A program made the position numbers and the translations under genes. 34,131 nt of DNA, taken from positions 1-34,131 of the forward strand of contig WFNH01000010.1 of NCBI GenBank assembly GCA_015488685.1. Direction: 5' to 3'. The notes under the pieces are model-generated. The model saw only the letters and a list, made by a program, of their open reading frames with translations. It searched no databases and was not told the origin of the DNA. Below, in pieces: positions 8,233 to 15,843 of this stretch. The first letter of the stretch is position 1. Each line of letters begins with the position of its first letter. This DNA comes from Marinosulfonomonas sp. (GTDB lineage: Bacteria > Pseudomonadota > Alphaproteobacteria > Rhodobacterales > Rhodobacteraceae).

Positions 8233-8873
8233 AGCTTAGCCCCCCGCCGGCCATAAGTGGCACCGGTCTGTGCCCGCGAAAAGAAGAAGGTAAAGGTGTG
8301 AATCAGGCGACTAAACGGGAAGTAGATAAGCCAGATATCAACAAAAACCATATGAGTAGCCCGCAATGCAACGTGCGATTCCTGCAGTGCCAAACAGCCA
8401 GTCAGCATAACCAGAAAGGTCAGGATGGTGGCGGCATAGTCTCCGGATGTGGAAATCAGTTTCTGAACCGGATCAACGAACCGGCGGACCCAAAGCATGA
8501 TAAGCCCAGCAAAGGCCACCTCGGCAGTGAGTATAAAAGCCCAATGCGGCAATACCGGCCAGCCGAAACCCAGAACTCGCTCCTGAAGAAACGCGACATG
8601 CGGCGCGGCAAGTAGAAGAAGTACGAATAGCCCAAGGTGAAAGGCATAACCCGCAACAAAATGGAAAGAGCTGCCTCGCCAGAAGGTGCGACGTGGCACG
8701 AAATGGCGCAGGACTGTAAGGATCGCCCCGCCGGTTGCGGAACCATTGGGGCGTGCAAGGTCGCGCTCTCCGCCCAACCTCAAAATACCAATCAGGCGGT
8801 AAACCACCCCCACCACAAAAATAGCAGCGGCAACATAAAACAACGGACCTTCGACGAATTGCAGGAACGTCAT
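8229..8873 (-). CDS. NarI/DsrM-like cytochrome b membrane subunit, copy 2
   Basis: This 214-aa membrane protein begins MTFLQFVEGPLFYVAAAIF. It has about five helices, paired histidines in HFVAGYAFHLGLF, and further histidines in ESHVALRATHMVFVD and FSRLIHTF, consistent with two b-type hemes and quinone contact. The start is the ATG at 8873, which overlaps the stop of the formate dehydrogenase gamma gene (TCATGA); this tight coupling ties the module to the dehydrogenase. An upstream in-frame start at 8924 would overlap that gene by 50 bases and lacks support. It is followed by its DsrK-like partner with a four-base overlap. Confidence 0.87.
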   Translation of the reverse strand: MTFLQFVEGPLFYVAAAIFVVGVVYRLIGILRLGGERDLARPNGSATGGAILTVLRHFVPRRTFWRGSSFHFVAGYAFHLGLFVLLLLAAPHVAFLQERVLGFGWPVLPHWAFILTAEVAFAGLIMLWVRRFVDPVQKLISTSGDYAATILTFLVMLTGCLALQESHVALRATHMVFVDIWLIYFPFSRLIHTFTFFFSRAQTGATYGRRGAKL

Positions 8874-9934
8874 GATGTGCCTTCCTCTTCTGTCGCGGAT
8901 TTTCCTGTTACCTCTTCGTACCATAGATCATGGTGTTCTTTGGCCCAGTTTTCATCCACTTCACCTTTCAGCATGGAATCGATGGACCCTTCCATCCCGG
9001 CAGTGCCGACATAGATGTGGCCGAAAAGAACCGAGATCAGCAGGATTGCCCCGCCTGCGTGCAGGATGGTCGACAGTTGCAGCCAGCGCAGATCATCCAC
9101 CAGCCACGGGAACAGCAGCAAAATACCGGTCCCGCTCATCACGATACCAACAAGGATCACCAGCCAGAACCATGACTTTTCACCAAAATTAAACTGCGAG
9201 GAACTGACGTGGCCGCCAAAAAAACCACCCAGTTTGAAGATCCATTTCAGATCTACCCACTGGAAAAAATTGCCCCGCACGAATTTGATAAACATCCATA
9301 CCAAAGCAACAATAAACAGCGGACCAAACAGGTTGTGCCCCTGCATGGACGCACTGGTCAGAACCGAGTTTACCTCTTTGCCCAGATAGGGCGCAATCAG
9401 CGGTCGGCCTAACAGGATGATCAAACCGGTAACACCCAGTATGGTAAACACGGATGCCATGAACCAATGGGATACCCGTTGGTTGATATTGAAACGTGGC
9501 AGGGTTTTGCCGGAAAATCCGCCTTTGATACGCATTTTGCCTTTGATCAGGTGATATAGCAGCAATAGGGCGATGACGCCCAGCGGGAACCAACCGGCGT
9601 ATTTGCGAATATAGTTTTCACGCAGTTCACGCCAATGTTGGCCTGTCGTGGTTAGCACTGCCCCTTCGGGGCGGGCCTCCAACATCTGCTTTATGTCATT
9701 CGGATCACCGCCGCGAAAATTGCGCCAGAAATCGGATTGGGAATCATCGCCCAATGCGTTTGAGGGGCCGTCTTCTATCCCGTCATCCAGATTTACCGCA
9801 TTCCCGGGCGCACGAACACTTTGTGCGTATGTTTCGGTCGCCCCAAACAGCATCAAGAGCACAAGCAACAAGGCAAGCCCTGTGCCCAGCTTACCAACCG
9901 ATGTGCGGGCGGATGTAAGTAGCGTATTTTGCAA
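8870..9934 (-). CDS. fdhC: Formate dehydrogenase gamma subunit, cytochrome b
   Basis: The membrane anchor of the respiratory formate dehydrogenase transfers electrons from the iron-sulfur subunit through b hemes to quinone. A signal-like helix (LALLLVLLMLFGATETYAQS) is followed by a periplasmic stretch and four further helices of the FdnI/FdoI cytochrome b type. Candidate heme histidines lie in INQRVSHWF, MQGHNLFGP, TILHAGGAIL and LFGHIYVGT. No ATG opens the frame. I favour the TTG at 9934 because AGAAAGG lies nine bases upstream; the TTG at 9955 has no ribosome-binding sequence. It is long for the family (354 aa against about 220 in E. coli) because of the extra N-terminal part, which is common in alphaproteobacterial versions. 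Confidence 0.88.
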   Translation of the reverse strand: MQNTLLTSARTSVGKLGTGLALLLVLLMLFGATETYAQSVRAPGNAVNLDDGIEDGPSNALGDDSQSDFWRNFRGGDPNDIKQMLEARPEGAVLTTTGQHWRELRENYIRKYAGWFPLGVIALLLLYHLIKGKMRIKGGFSGKTLPRFNINQRVSHWFMASVFTILGVTGLIILLGRPLIAPYLGKEVNSVLTSASMQGHNLFGPLFIVALVWMFIKFVRGNFFQWVDLKWIFKLGGFFGGHVSSSQFNFGEKSWFWLVILVGIVMSGTGILLLFPWLVDDLRWLQLSTILHAGGAILLISVLFGHIYVGTAGMEGSIDSMLKGEVDENWAKEHHDLWYEEVTGKSATEEEGTS

Positions 9935-9988
9935 AACTATTGACCTTTCTGACAAGGCGACACACGCGAGACCGTCGCGACGTGGGCT

Positions 9989-10016
9989 GTGGCGCGCAAC
10001 ATATTTTGCGCGCCAC
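9989..10016 (-). other. Strong intercistronic hairpin between fdhB and fdhC
   Basis: Perfect 11-bp arms (GTGGCGCGCAA and its complement) enclose a six-base loop. No T-run follows on the minus strand, so it is less likely a full terminator than an RNA stability or processing element, or an attenuator lowering fdhC and downstream expression relative to fdhAB. Confidence 0.7.
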
Positions 10017-10036
10017 GTTGTTTTCAGATCAAAGGA

Positions 10037-10630
10037 TCAGCCGCCTTTTTGGCCATAGGCAGTGCCCCAGCCCCAAGCACCAGACCCAAAGCCGCGTGCC
10101 ACGACCCGTTCGCGGTAGATGCCGGAAACGACGTTCCCGTCACCTGCCAGCAGGGCCTTCGTTGCGCACATTTCGGCGCAGATCGGCAGCTTGCCTTCCG
10201 CAATACGGTTGCGACCGTATTTCTGGAACTCGGCCTGGCTGTTGTCCTCTTCCGGGCCACCGGCACAGAAGGTGCATTTGTCCATCTTGCCACGACTGCC
10301 ATAGTTGCCGGCCTGCGGATATTGCGGTGCGCCAAACGGGCAGGCAAAGAAGCAATAACCACACCCGATGCACAGATCTTTGTTGTGCAGCACAATGCCG
10401 TCGGCTGTTTGATAGAAACAGTCGGTCGGGCATACGGCCATACAGGGCGCATCCGAACAATGCATGCACGCCATCGAGATCGAGCGTTCACCCGGTGTGC
10501 CATCATTGATGGTCACAACCCGGCGACGGTTGATGCCCCAAGGCACCTCGTGCTCGTTCTTGCAGGCGGTTACGCAGCCGTTGCATTCAATGCAGCGCTC
10601 CGCATCACAGAGAAATTTAACTCGTGCCAT
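10037..10630 (-). CDS. fdhB: Formate dehydrogenase iron-sulfur (beta) subunit
   Basis: A 197-aa four-cluster ferredoxin carries electrons from the catalytic subunit to the cytochrome b. Cysteine groups, in order: CIECNGCVTAC, CMHCSDAPCMAVC, CIGCGYCFFAC, and CTFC with the later ICAEMC. Together these fit the four [4Fe-4S] clusters of the FdnH/HybA family. It has no signal peptide of its own, as expected for a subunit exported together with the Tat-bearing partner. Unlike E. coli FdnH it lacks a C-terminal membrane helix, so it must be held by fdhC. It follows fdhA by 14 bases, with a good AGGAGA-type site before the ATG. Confidence 0.92.
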   Translation of the reverse strand: MARVKFLCDAERCIECNGCVTACKNEHEVPWGINRRRVVTINDGTPGERSISMACMHCSDAPCMAVCPTDCFYQTADGIVLHNKDLCIGCGYCFFACPFGAPQYPQAGNYGSRGKMDKCTFCAGGPEEDNSQAEFQKYGRNRIAEGKLPICAEMCATKALLAGDGNVVSGIYRERVVARGFGSGAWGWGTAYGQKGG

Positions 10631-10644
10631 TTCTCAATTCTCCT

Positions 10645-13539
10645 TTACGCTACAGTGATTTTGCAAAGGGACGCTTTGGTCTCTTGCATTTGGGTTACGG
10701 AATCATAGCCGTAGGTCAGCGCGGTATTGGCGCTTTCGCCCAGCACATAAGGGTCCGCACCTTCGGGATACTTGTCCCGCAGGTCCTTGCCTTCGAACTG
10801 ACCGCCGAAATGGAACGGCATAAAGGCAACGCCTTCACCAACCCGTTCGGTCACCATTGCGGCCACTTTAACCTTGGCACCCTCGGCACCCTCGACCCAG
10901 ACCTGTTGACCATCGCGAATACCCAAATTGTTGGCATCACGAGTGTTCACTTCAACAAACATTTCCTGCTGAAGTTCGGCCAACCATGGGTTGGAGCGGC
11001 TTTCAGCCCCGCCACCCTCGTATTCGACCAAGCGGCCCGAAGTCAGGATCAGCGGATAGTCCTTGCTGAAGTCCTGTTTCTGGATCGATTCATACAGCGT
11101 TGGCAGACGATAGGCCTGTTTATCCGCATAGGTCGGATAATCCGCCACCAGATCACGCCGCGAAGTATAAAGCGGCTCGCGGTGGATCGGCACAGGGTCA
11201 GGGAAGGTCCAGACCACAGCGCGCGCCTTGGCGTTGCCGAACGGCGCACACTCATGCATGATCGCCACCCGCTGGATGCCGCCCGAAAGGTCGGTTTTCC
11301 AGTTGGTTTTCGGTCCGGCCACAGCATCGATTGCTGCGCGTTCCTCGTCCGTCAGGTCTTTGTCCCAACCCAGATCCATCAGCATCTGCATGGTGAATTC
11401 AGGGTAACCGTCCTGAATTTCGGACCCTTGGGAATAGACACCTTCGGCCAACAGGTTCACCCCGTCACGTTCCACGCCGAAACGGGCGCGGAAGGTCAGG
11501 CCACCTTTAGAGACAGGTTTGGACATGTCATAAAGGTTCGGTGTGCCGGGATGGCCCATTTCCGCAGTGCCCCAACATGGCCACGGTAGACCATAGTATT
11601 CACCGTCGTTCGGACCACCAACGGCCTGAAGTGTGGTGCGATCGAACGTGTGTTGGTTCGCCATATGGCTTTTGATCCGCTCAGGCGAACAGCCGGTATA
11701 ACCGATGGTCCATGTGCCGCTGTTGATTTCGCGGGTTACGTCCTCGATATTCGGCTCGTCTTCGGCATCCATCGAAATGTTGCGGAAGAACTTGTCGGCC
11801 CAGCCGAATTTCTTGGCAAACTTTGCCATGATGATGTGATCCGGCAGGGATTCAAACACCGGCTCGATCACCTTGTCACGCCACTGGAATGACCGGTTGG
11901 ATGCTGTAACCGAACCGCGCGTTTCGAACTGGGTCGAAGCAGGCAGCAGATAAACACCATCGGTGCGATCAGAAAGCACAGCGGAAACGGTTGGATAGGG
12001 GTCAACAACGACCAGCATATCCAGTTTTTCCATCGCGGTTTTCATTTCCTTACCACGGGTTTGGCTGTTAGGCGCATGGCCCCACAGGATCATGCCGCGC
12101 ACATTGTTTGGCTGATCGATGTTGTCCTTGTCTTCCAGAACACCGTCAATCCAGCGACTGACCGGAATACCCTTCAGATTCATCAGGGATTTTTCCTTGC
12201 CGTCAGCACCTTTGATGCTGTCGAAACGGGATTTCATCCAGTCCAGATCTTCACCCCAAACACGCGACCAGTGTGCCCATGCGCCTGCGGACAGGCCATA
12301 GTAACCGGGCAGAGTGTGGGACAACACGCACATGTCCGTCGCGCCCTGAACGTTGTCGTGGCCACGGAAAATGTTGGTGCCGCCACCGCTGGTGCCCATG
12401 TTGCCAAGGGCCAGTTGCAGGATGCAATAGGCGCGGGTGTTGTTATTGCCGTTGGTGTGCTGGGTGCCACCCATACACCAGATCAGAGTGCCGGGGCGGT
12501 TGTTGGCCAGCGTGCGGGCAACCCGCTCCAACTGGGATCCGGGAACACCTGTAACCCGCTCGACTTCATCGGGTGTCCAGTTGTTAACCTCTTTCCTGAT
12601 CTCGTCCATACCGTAAACACGGGTGCGGATGAATTCTTTGTCTTCCCAGCCGTTTTCGAAGATATGCCACAGGATACCCCAGACCAGCGCAACGTCCGAA
12701 CCGGGACGGATGCGGACATATTCGTCGGCATGCGCGGCAGTGCGGGTAAAGCGCGGATCGCAAACGATCAGCGGTGCGTTGTTTTGTTCCTTGGCCTTCA
12801 TAAGATGCAACAGGGAAACCGGATGCGCCTCGGCGGGGTTGCCACCGATTACAAGGATCGCCTTGGAGTTATGAATGTCGTTGTAGCTGTTGGTCATGGC
12901 GCCGTAGCCCCATGTGTTGGCTACACCGGCAACCGTGGTCGAGTGACAGATACGTGCCTGATGGTCCACGTTGTTTGTGCCCCAATAGGCGGCAAACTTG
13001 CGGAACATATAGGCTTGTTCGTTGGAATGTTTCGCCGATCCCAGCCAATAGACTGAATCAGGCCCGCTTTCCTCGCGGATTTTCATCAACCCGTCGCCGA
13101 TCTCGTTGATCGCCTGCTCCCAGCTGATGCGTTTCCATTCACCACCCTCTTTTTTCATCGGGTACTTCAGGCGGCGTTCACCATGTGCATGTTCACGCAC
13201 CGAAGCGCCTTTTGCACAGGCCCCGCCCAAGCTGAACGGGCTGTCAAAGCCCGGCTCTTGGCCGACCCAGACGCCATTATCGACTTCGGCAATCACTGTG
13301 CAGCCGACTGAACAGTGGGTGCAAACGGATTTAACTGTTACAATGGCATCATCCATCGCCTCTTGGGCGGATGCCTGTGTGACCGTGCCACCTGTTGCGC
13401 CAATTGCTGCAAGGCCGCCAATGGCAAGCCCCGAGCCGCGCAAGAAGCTGCGTCGGTCTACCGATTTCTCGGCAATGTTGGATAGGAGGCTGGACCCTTG
13501 GGAGCGTCTCGCAATCCCGTTGGTTTTTTTCCTAAGCAT
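10645..13539 (-). CDS. fdhA: Formate dehydrogenase catalytic subunit, Tat-exported, Cys type
   Basis: This 964-aa molybdopterin-guanine-dinucleotide oxidoreductase oxidises formate to CO2 in the periplasm. The N-terminus has a twin-arginine signal (DRRSFLRGS, Arg29-Arg30) followed by a hydrophobic stretch ending near ASAQE. The [4Fe-4S] motif CTHCSVGC plus a distant Cys gives Cys73-76-80-108. The metal ligand lies in ARICHSTTV at Cys198 and is followed by His199; E. coli FdnG has selenocysteine at this site, so this is the cysteine variant and needs no selenium insertion. A C-terminal molydop-binding domain follows (SGRLVEYEGGG, VWVEGAEGAKV). The full length matches the family. GGGAGAAACAC precedes the ATG. 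The nearby tungstate transporter suggests the metal may be W, but sequence alone does not decide between Mo and W. Confidence 0.95.
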   Translation of the reverse strand: MLRKKTNGIARRSQGSSLLSNIAEKSVDRRSFLRGSGLAIGGLAAIGATGGTVTQASAQEAMDDAIVTVKSVCTHCSVGCTVIAEVDNGVWVGQEPGFDSPFSLGGACAKGASVREHAHGERRLKYPMKKEGGEWKRISWEQAINEIGDGLMKIREESGPDSVYWLGSAKHSNEQAYMFRKFAAYWGTNNVDHQARICHSTTVAGVANTWGYGAMTNSYNDIHNSKAILVIGGNPAEAHPVSLLHLMKAKEQNNAPLIVCDPRFTRTAAHADEYVRIRPGSDVALVWGILWHIFENGWEDKEFIRTRVYGMDEIRKEVNNWTPDEVERVTGVPGSQLERVARTLANNRPGTLIWCMGGTQHTNGNNNTRAYCILQLALGNMGTSGGGTNIFRGHDNVQGATDMCVLSHTLPGYYGLSAGAWAHWSRVWGEDLDWMKSRFDSIKGADGKEKSLMNLKGIPVSRWIDGVLEDKDNIDQPNNVRGMILWGHAPNSQTRGKEMKTAMEKLDMLVVVDPYPTVSAVLSDRTDGVYLLPASTQFETRGSVTASNRSFQWRDKVIEPVFESLPDHIIMAKFAKKFGWADKFFRNISMDAEDEPNIEDVTREINSGTWTIGYTGCSPERIKSHMANQHTFDRTTLQAVGGPNDGEYYGLPWPCWGTAEMGHPGTPNLYDMSKPVSKGGLTFRARFGVERDGVNLLAEGVYSQGSEIQDGYPEFTMQMLMDLGWDKDLTDEERAAIDAVAGPKTNWKTDLSGGIQRVAIMHECAPFGNAKARAVVWTFPDPVPIHREPLYTSRRDLVADYPTYADKQAYRLPTLYESIQKQDFSKDYPLILTSGRLVEYEGGGAESRSNPWLAELQQEMFVEVNTRDANNLGIRDGQQVWVEGAEGAKVKVAAMVTERVGEGVAFMPFHFGGQFEGKDLRDKYPEGADPYVLGESANTALTYGYDSVTQMQETKASLCKITVA

Positions 13540-13558
13540 GTGTTTCTCCCTTGCTGAA

Positions 13559-13574
13559 ACCGGCCAGCGCCGGT
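13559..13574 (-). other. Short hairpin before fdhA
   Basis: ACCGGC and GCCGGT form a 6-bp GC-rich stem with a four-base loop, about 20 bases upstream of the fdhA start codon and just ahead of its ribosome-binding site. With no T-run it is a candidate stability or translation-control element rather than a terminator. Confidence 0.4.
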
Positions 13575-13645
13575 CTTTTGCGGGGTTTCGTAAAATAGAA
13601 CCGCTGGGCGTCTCGCAACCGTTGGTCCTGTCGAATGGTCAAACG

Positions 13646-13840
13646 CTAGAACTTGGCGCTCTCAAAATAGGCCCGTGTGTGCGCTGTATCGCGCAACCCG
13701 CTCCCTTTTTCATCCTGCACGGCGGCCTCTGCTGTCGTGCCGGATAATGACACTGCAGCCACGGCTGCCGGTGCGGAAACTGAAGCCATCTTTAGAAAAT
13801 TCCGGCGACTTTTTGCGTCGACTTCTGTTTTCTTGCCCAT
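13646..13840 (-). CDS. Small Tat-signal protein of formate dehydrogenase clusters
   Basis: Only 64 aa long. It has a twin-arginine motif (KSRRNFLKMAS, Arg12-Arg13), a hydrophobic stretch ending TAEAAVQ, and a tail of about 25 residues finishing HTRAYFESAKF. This matches the family known as formate dehydrogenase region TAT target (TIGR02811, from memory), found next to Tat-exported formate dehydrogenases. Function is not established; a small accessory or assembly subunit is plausible because nearly all of the protein is signal peptide. It lies between the chaperone and fdhA in the same orientation. AGGGAGGAGA, a strong ribosome-binding site, precedes the ATG. Confidence 0.85.
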   Translation of the reverse strand: MGKKTEVDAKSRRNFLKMASVSAPAAVAAVSLSGTTAEAAVQDEKGSGLRDTAHTRAYFESAKF

Positions 13841-13891
13841 CAGCTCTCCTCCCTTCTATATGCCTGCATGATGCAGGCGGTTGTTGCGGGC

Positions 13892-14503
13892 CTAACCCGC
13901 GTTCATGCGAAATGCTTCGCGCTCAATCTCCATAAACGCCTTACCGGCCGCGCCAACTGATGCGTAAAAGACCGAATTCTTGGCCCCTTCCAGATCGGTA
14001 AAGAAATGCGTGGCCCAGGGGGCGATATGTTTGTTGAAATATTCGACCTGCCGGTCCAGCGGCACAGGGTCGCCAAAGCGGCCCGTGATCATGCCAGCCA
14101 TCATTTCAAACAGGCTGGCGATGTTGTCTTCAGGCTCGAATACATTTGGGGCGCGCGCGATATGCAGCGCCGCCATGTCCTTGCGCAATGCCGCCAACGG
14201 TTTTTCGTTCAAGAACCCCGTCAGATAAAAACTGGCATAGGGCAACAATTCCCCGCGCCCCATCCCGATGAACAGCGCGGTAAATTCGCTTTCCGCCGCA
14301 CGTTCCTTTGTCACTGCCGCAACCCGCGCCATTGACTGGATTGCCTTGCCCAATTCGCTGTCATCCCCTGACAGGTTTGCCGTTTTCTGCAACAACTCTT
14401 TCGAGGGCGGGCGCGCCAGAAGGGCGGCCAGAAAATCGTAAAAATCCGCGCGCAGTTTGTCTTCGTCTGCAATCACTGGCGTTGTCATGGCGGCTGTCGT
14501 CAT
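13892..14503 (-). CDS. TorD/DmsD-type molybdoenzyme maturation chaperone
   Basis: The 203-aa protein is mostly helical and has no signal peptide. The family signature is visible as EPEDNIASLFEMM in the second half, with RADFYDFLAALLARPPS at the front and ASFYLTGFLNEKPLAALR in the middle. TorD-family chaperones bind the twin-arginine leader of a molybdoenzyme in the cytoplasm and hold it until the cofactor is inserted. The client here is most likely FdhA, encoded two genes downstream, possibly also the small Tat protein. M1 at 14503 or the second Met six codons later could start translation. The flanking DUF3305/DUF3306 genes are typical companions. Confidence 0.9.
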   Translation of the reverse strand: MTTAAMTTPVIADEDKLRADFYDFLAALLARPPSKELLQKTANLSGDDSELGKAIQSMARVAAVTKERAAESEFTALFIGMGRGELLPYASFYLTGFLNEKPLAALRKDMAALHIARAPNVFEPEDNIASLFEMMAGMITGRFGDPVPLDRQVEYFNKHIAPWATHFFTDLEGAKNSVFYASVGAAGKAFMEIEREAFRMNAG

Positions 14504-14518
14504 CCTTTGGCTTTCTGC

Positions 14519-15094
14519 CTAGCTGGCAAACTGAAACCGCATTCTGCGCTTGATGGCAAAATCCGGTTCATCGGGTTGTTCGGTCTGTGTTTCAACGGGG
14601 TCTTCTGCAACCAGAGCCGCTACCGGCTCCTGTTCTTCGATCTTCTCGGTCAGGGCTTTAGGCTCCTCGGTAACCTCTTCGGTCACGTCCTCTGGCACCT
14701 CGATTTCCTCGACTTTATTCAAAATGCCCTTGCCAACCTGATAGGCTGTTTTGACAGCCGCGCCCAAGGCACCTTCCTTGGTGAAGTCCTCGCCGTAGTC
14801 GACCAGATTATCGACATTTGCCAACACCGGATTGCTGCGCCACAATTTACGCAAAGCCAGTTTGCGGATACGTTCCGGCACAGCGGTCTGCATAAAGCCG
14901 GAAAAATCATCACCGGGCTGTAATGTTTCAGGGTCAGGCAGATCCAGTTCCGCCAGAATTTCGGCATCCGTCTTTTCGGCCAGCTCGGCCTGACGTTCGG
15001 CAACAACCGCCTGTTGCTGCGCCAGCACTTCGGCCTCGGCTTCGGCCTGAACCGCCGCGCGACGGCGCGACCATCTGTCCAGCGGCGCGCTCAA
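14519..15094 (-). CDS. DUF3306 protein of formate dehydrogenase cluster
   Basis: The 191-aa protein opens with DRWSRRRAAVQAE and a charged helix, followed by the conserved core LPDPETLQPGDDFSGFM, ERIRKLALRKLWRSNPVLAN and LVDYGEDF. Those features identify the DUF3306 family, which is found beside formate dehydrogenase and DUF3305 genes and whose biochemical role is unknown. The C-terminal third is acidic, low-complexity sequence rich in Glu, Pro and Val, ending in a basic KRRMRFQF. The start appears to be TTG at 15094, overlapping the DUF3305 stop as TTGA. It has no signal peptide, so it is expected in the cytoplasm. Confidence 0.88.
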   Translation of the reverse strand: MSAPLDRWSRRRAAVQAEAEAEVLAQQQAVVAERQAELAEKTDAEILAELDLPDPETLQPGDDFSGFMQTAVPERIRKLALRKLWRSNPVLANVDNLVDYGEDFTKEGALGAAVKTAYQVGKGILNKVEEIEVPEDVTEEVTEEPKALTEKIEEQEPVAALVAEDPVETQTEQPDEPDFAIKRRMRFQFAS

Positions 15095-15663
15095 TGCACC
15101 ACCCTCGCCTTGCGGGACGGCGCACGATAAACATCGGTCGCCTGATGAATACGGGGATCGCCAATGCCGTCTTCCAGCAAATCGATCCGCTTTTTGTCGC
15201 GTTTGCGTTTGACGAAGACTTCTTCTTGGTAATGTTTTTGCACAAAATCATTGACCCAGGCAATCAGCCCGTCAGGCATCGGCACCTGTTCGATGATTTC
15301 TTCGCCGCTATCCGCGTAATCTTGCGCGTCATAGGGCGATGCGGTGGCCAGCAAAATTTCGATATCCTGAGGCGCCTCCGCTGCGTCGGCCTCGCGCATC
15401 ACAACGTAAATGGCGGGTGGGTTGGTGGATAGACCGGCCAAATAAGCCTCGGCATCGGCGCGGAACAATTCCAGTTCAACCGTGGCCGCATGATATTCGA
15501 CAACATCGCCTTCACGGCGCAATTCTTTCCAGCTTTCTTGTGCAGCACCGGGCAGCACTGCCACGGCCTTCCAGACCCATTTTGCCCAGCGCGTCACGCC
15601 CGGAGATTTCCGGAGCACAATCCCAAGCGGTAGGCTGGCTGTAGCGTTCTGCGTCAAAAGCAT
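15091..15663 (-). CDS. DUF3305 protein of formate dehydrogenase cluster
   Basis: First gene of the long minus-strand operon, 190 aa. The DUF3305 core is visible as LPLGIVLRKSPGVTRWAKWVWKA-type sequence near the start, followed by VELELFRADAEAYLAGLSTN, PPAIYVVMR and VNDFVQKHYQEEVFVKRKR, with a basic C-terminal tail. DUF3305 and DUF3306 are regularly paired next to formate dehydrogenases; an accessory role in assembly is inferred from that pairing only. A purine-rich GAGGGAGAA lies directly before the ATG at 15663. The gene diverges from the 652-aa ferredoxin gene across a 340-bp regulatory gap. Confidence 0.87.
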   Translation of the reverse strand: MLLTQNATASLPLGIVLRKSPGVTRWAKWVWKAVAVLPGAAQESWKELRREGDVVEYHAATVELELFRADAEAYLAGLSTNPPAIYVVMREADAAEAPQDIEILLATASPYDAQDYADSGEEIIEQVPMPDGLIAWVNDFVQKHYQEEVFVKRKRDKKRIDLLEDGIGDPRIHQATDVYRAPSRKARVVH

Positions 15664-15789
15664 TTCTCCCTCGGCCCGGTTTGTCGTTTTCGCTCACCTT
15701 GGCCTTGCTACAGCTTGCGTGGTTTTTCCCATTCGATCAAAGGAAAATTTCAGAATTCTCACATTGATGAACAACAGCATGTCAAAACT

Positions 15790-15802
15790 GGACAATTCGT
15801 CC
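15790..15802. promoter_or_regulatory. Putative operator GGAC-N5-GTCC, site 1
   Basis: GGACaattcGTCC is a dyad with 4-bp arms, in the divergent promoter region about 130 bp upstream of the DUF3305 start. An identical-form site lies 41 bp away centre to centre, close to four helical turns, so a dimeric or oligomeric regulator could bind both on one DNA face. The NtrC-like regulator at 3550-4926 is the natural candidate, by inference only. Confidence 0.45.
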
Positions 15803-15830
15803 CGATCCAACCCATGTGCACCTCAACGCG

Positions 15831-15843
15831 GGACATAAAGTCC
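15831..15843. promoter_or_regulatory. Putative operator GGAC-N5-GTCC, site 2
   Basis: GGACataaaGTCC has the same arms as the site at 15790-15802 but a different, A/T-rich centre, as expected if the arms rather than the spacer are recognised. It lies next to a TTGACA hexamer on the minus strand (TTGACAGGTGGAC), so binding there could act directly on promoter access. Confidence 0.45.

Noticed and set aside
12930-12960. Selenocysteine codon in fdhA
   Set aside because: The active-site codon is TGT (Cys198), not TGA, and no in-frame TGA exists in the gene.
15760-15780. FNR-type box (TTGATGAACAACA)
   Set aside because: Only the left half TTGAT matches; the right half is AACA, not ATCAA.
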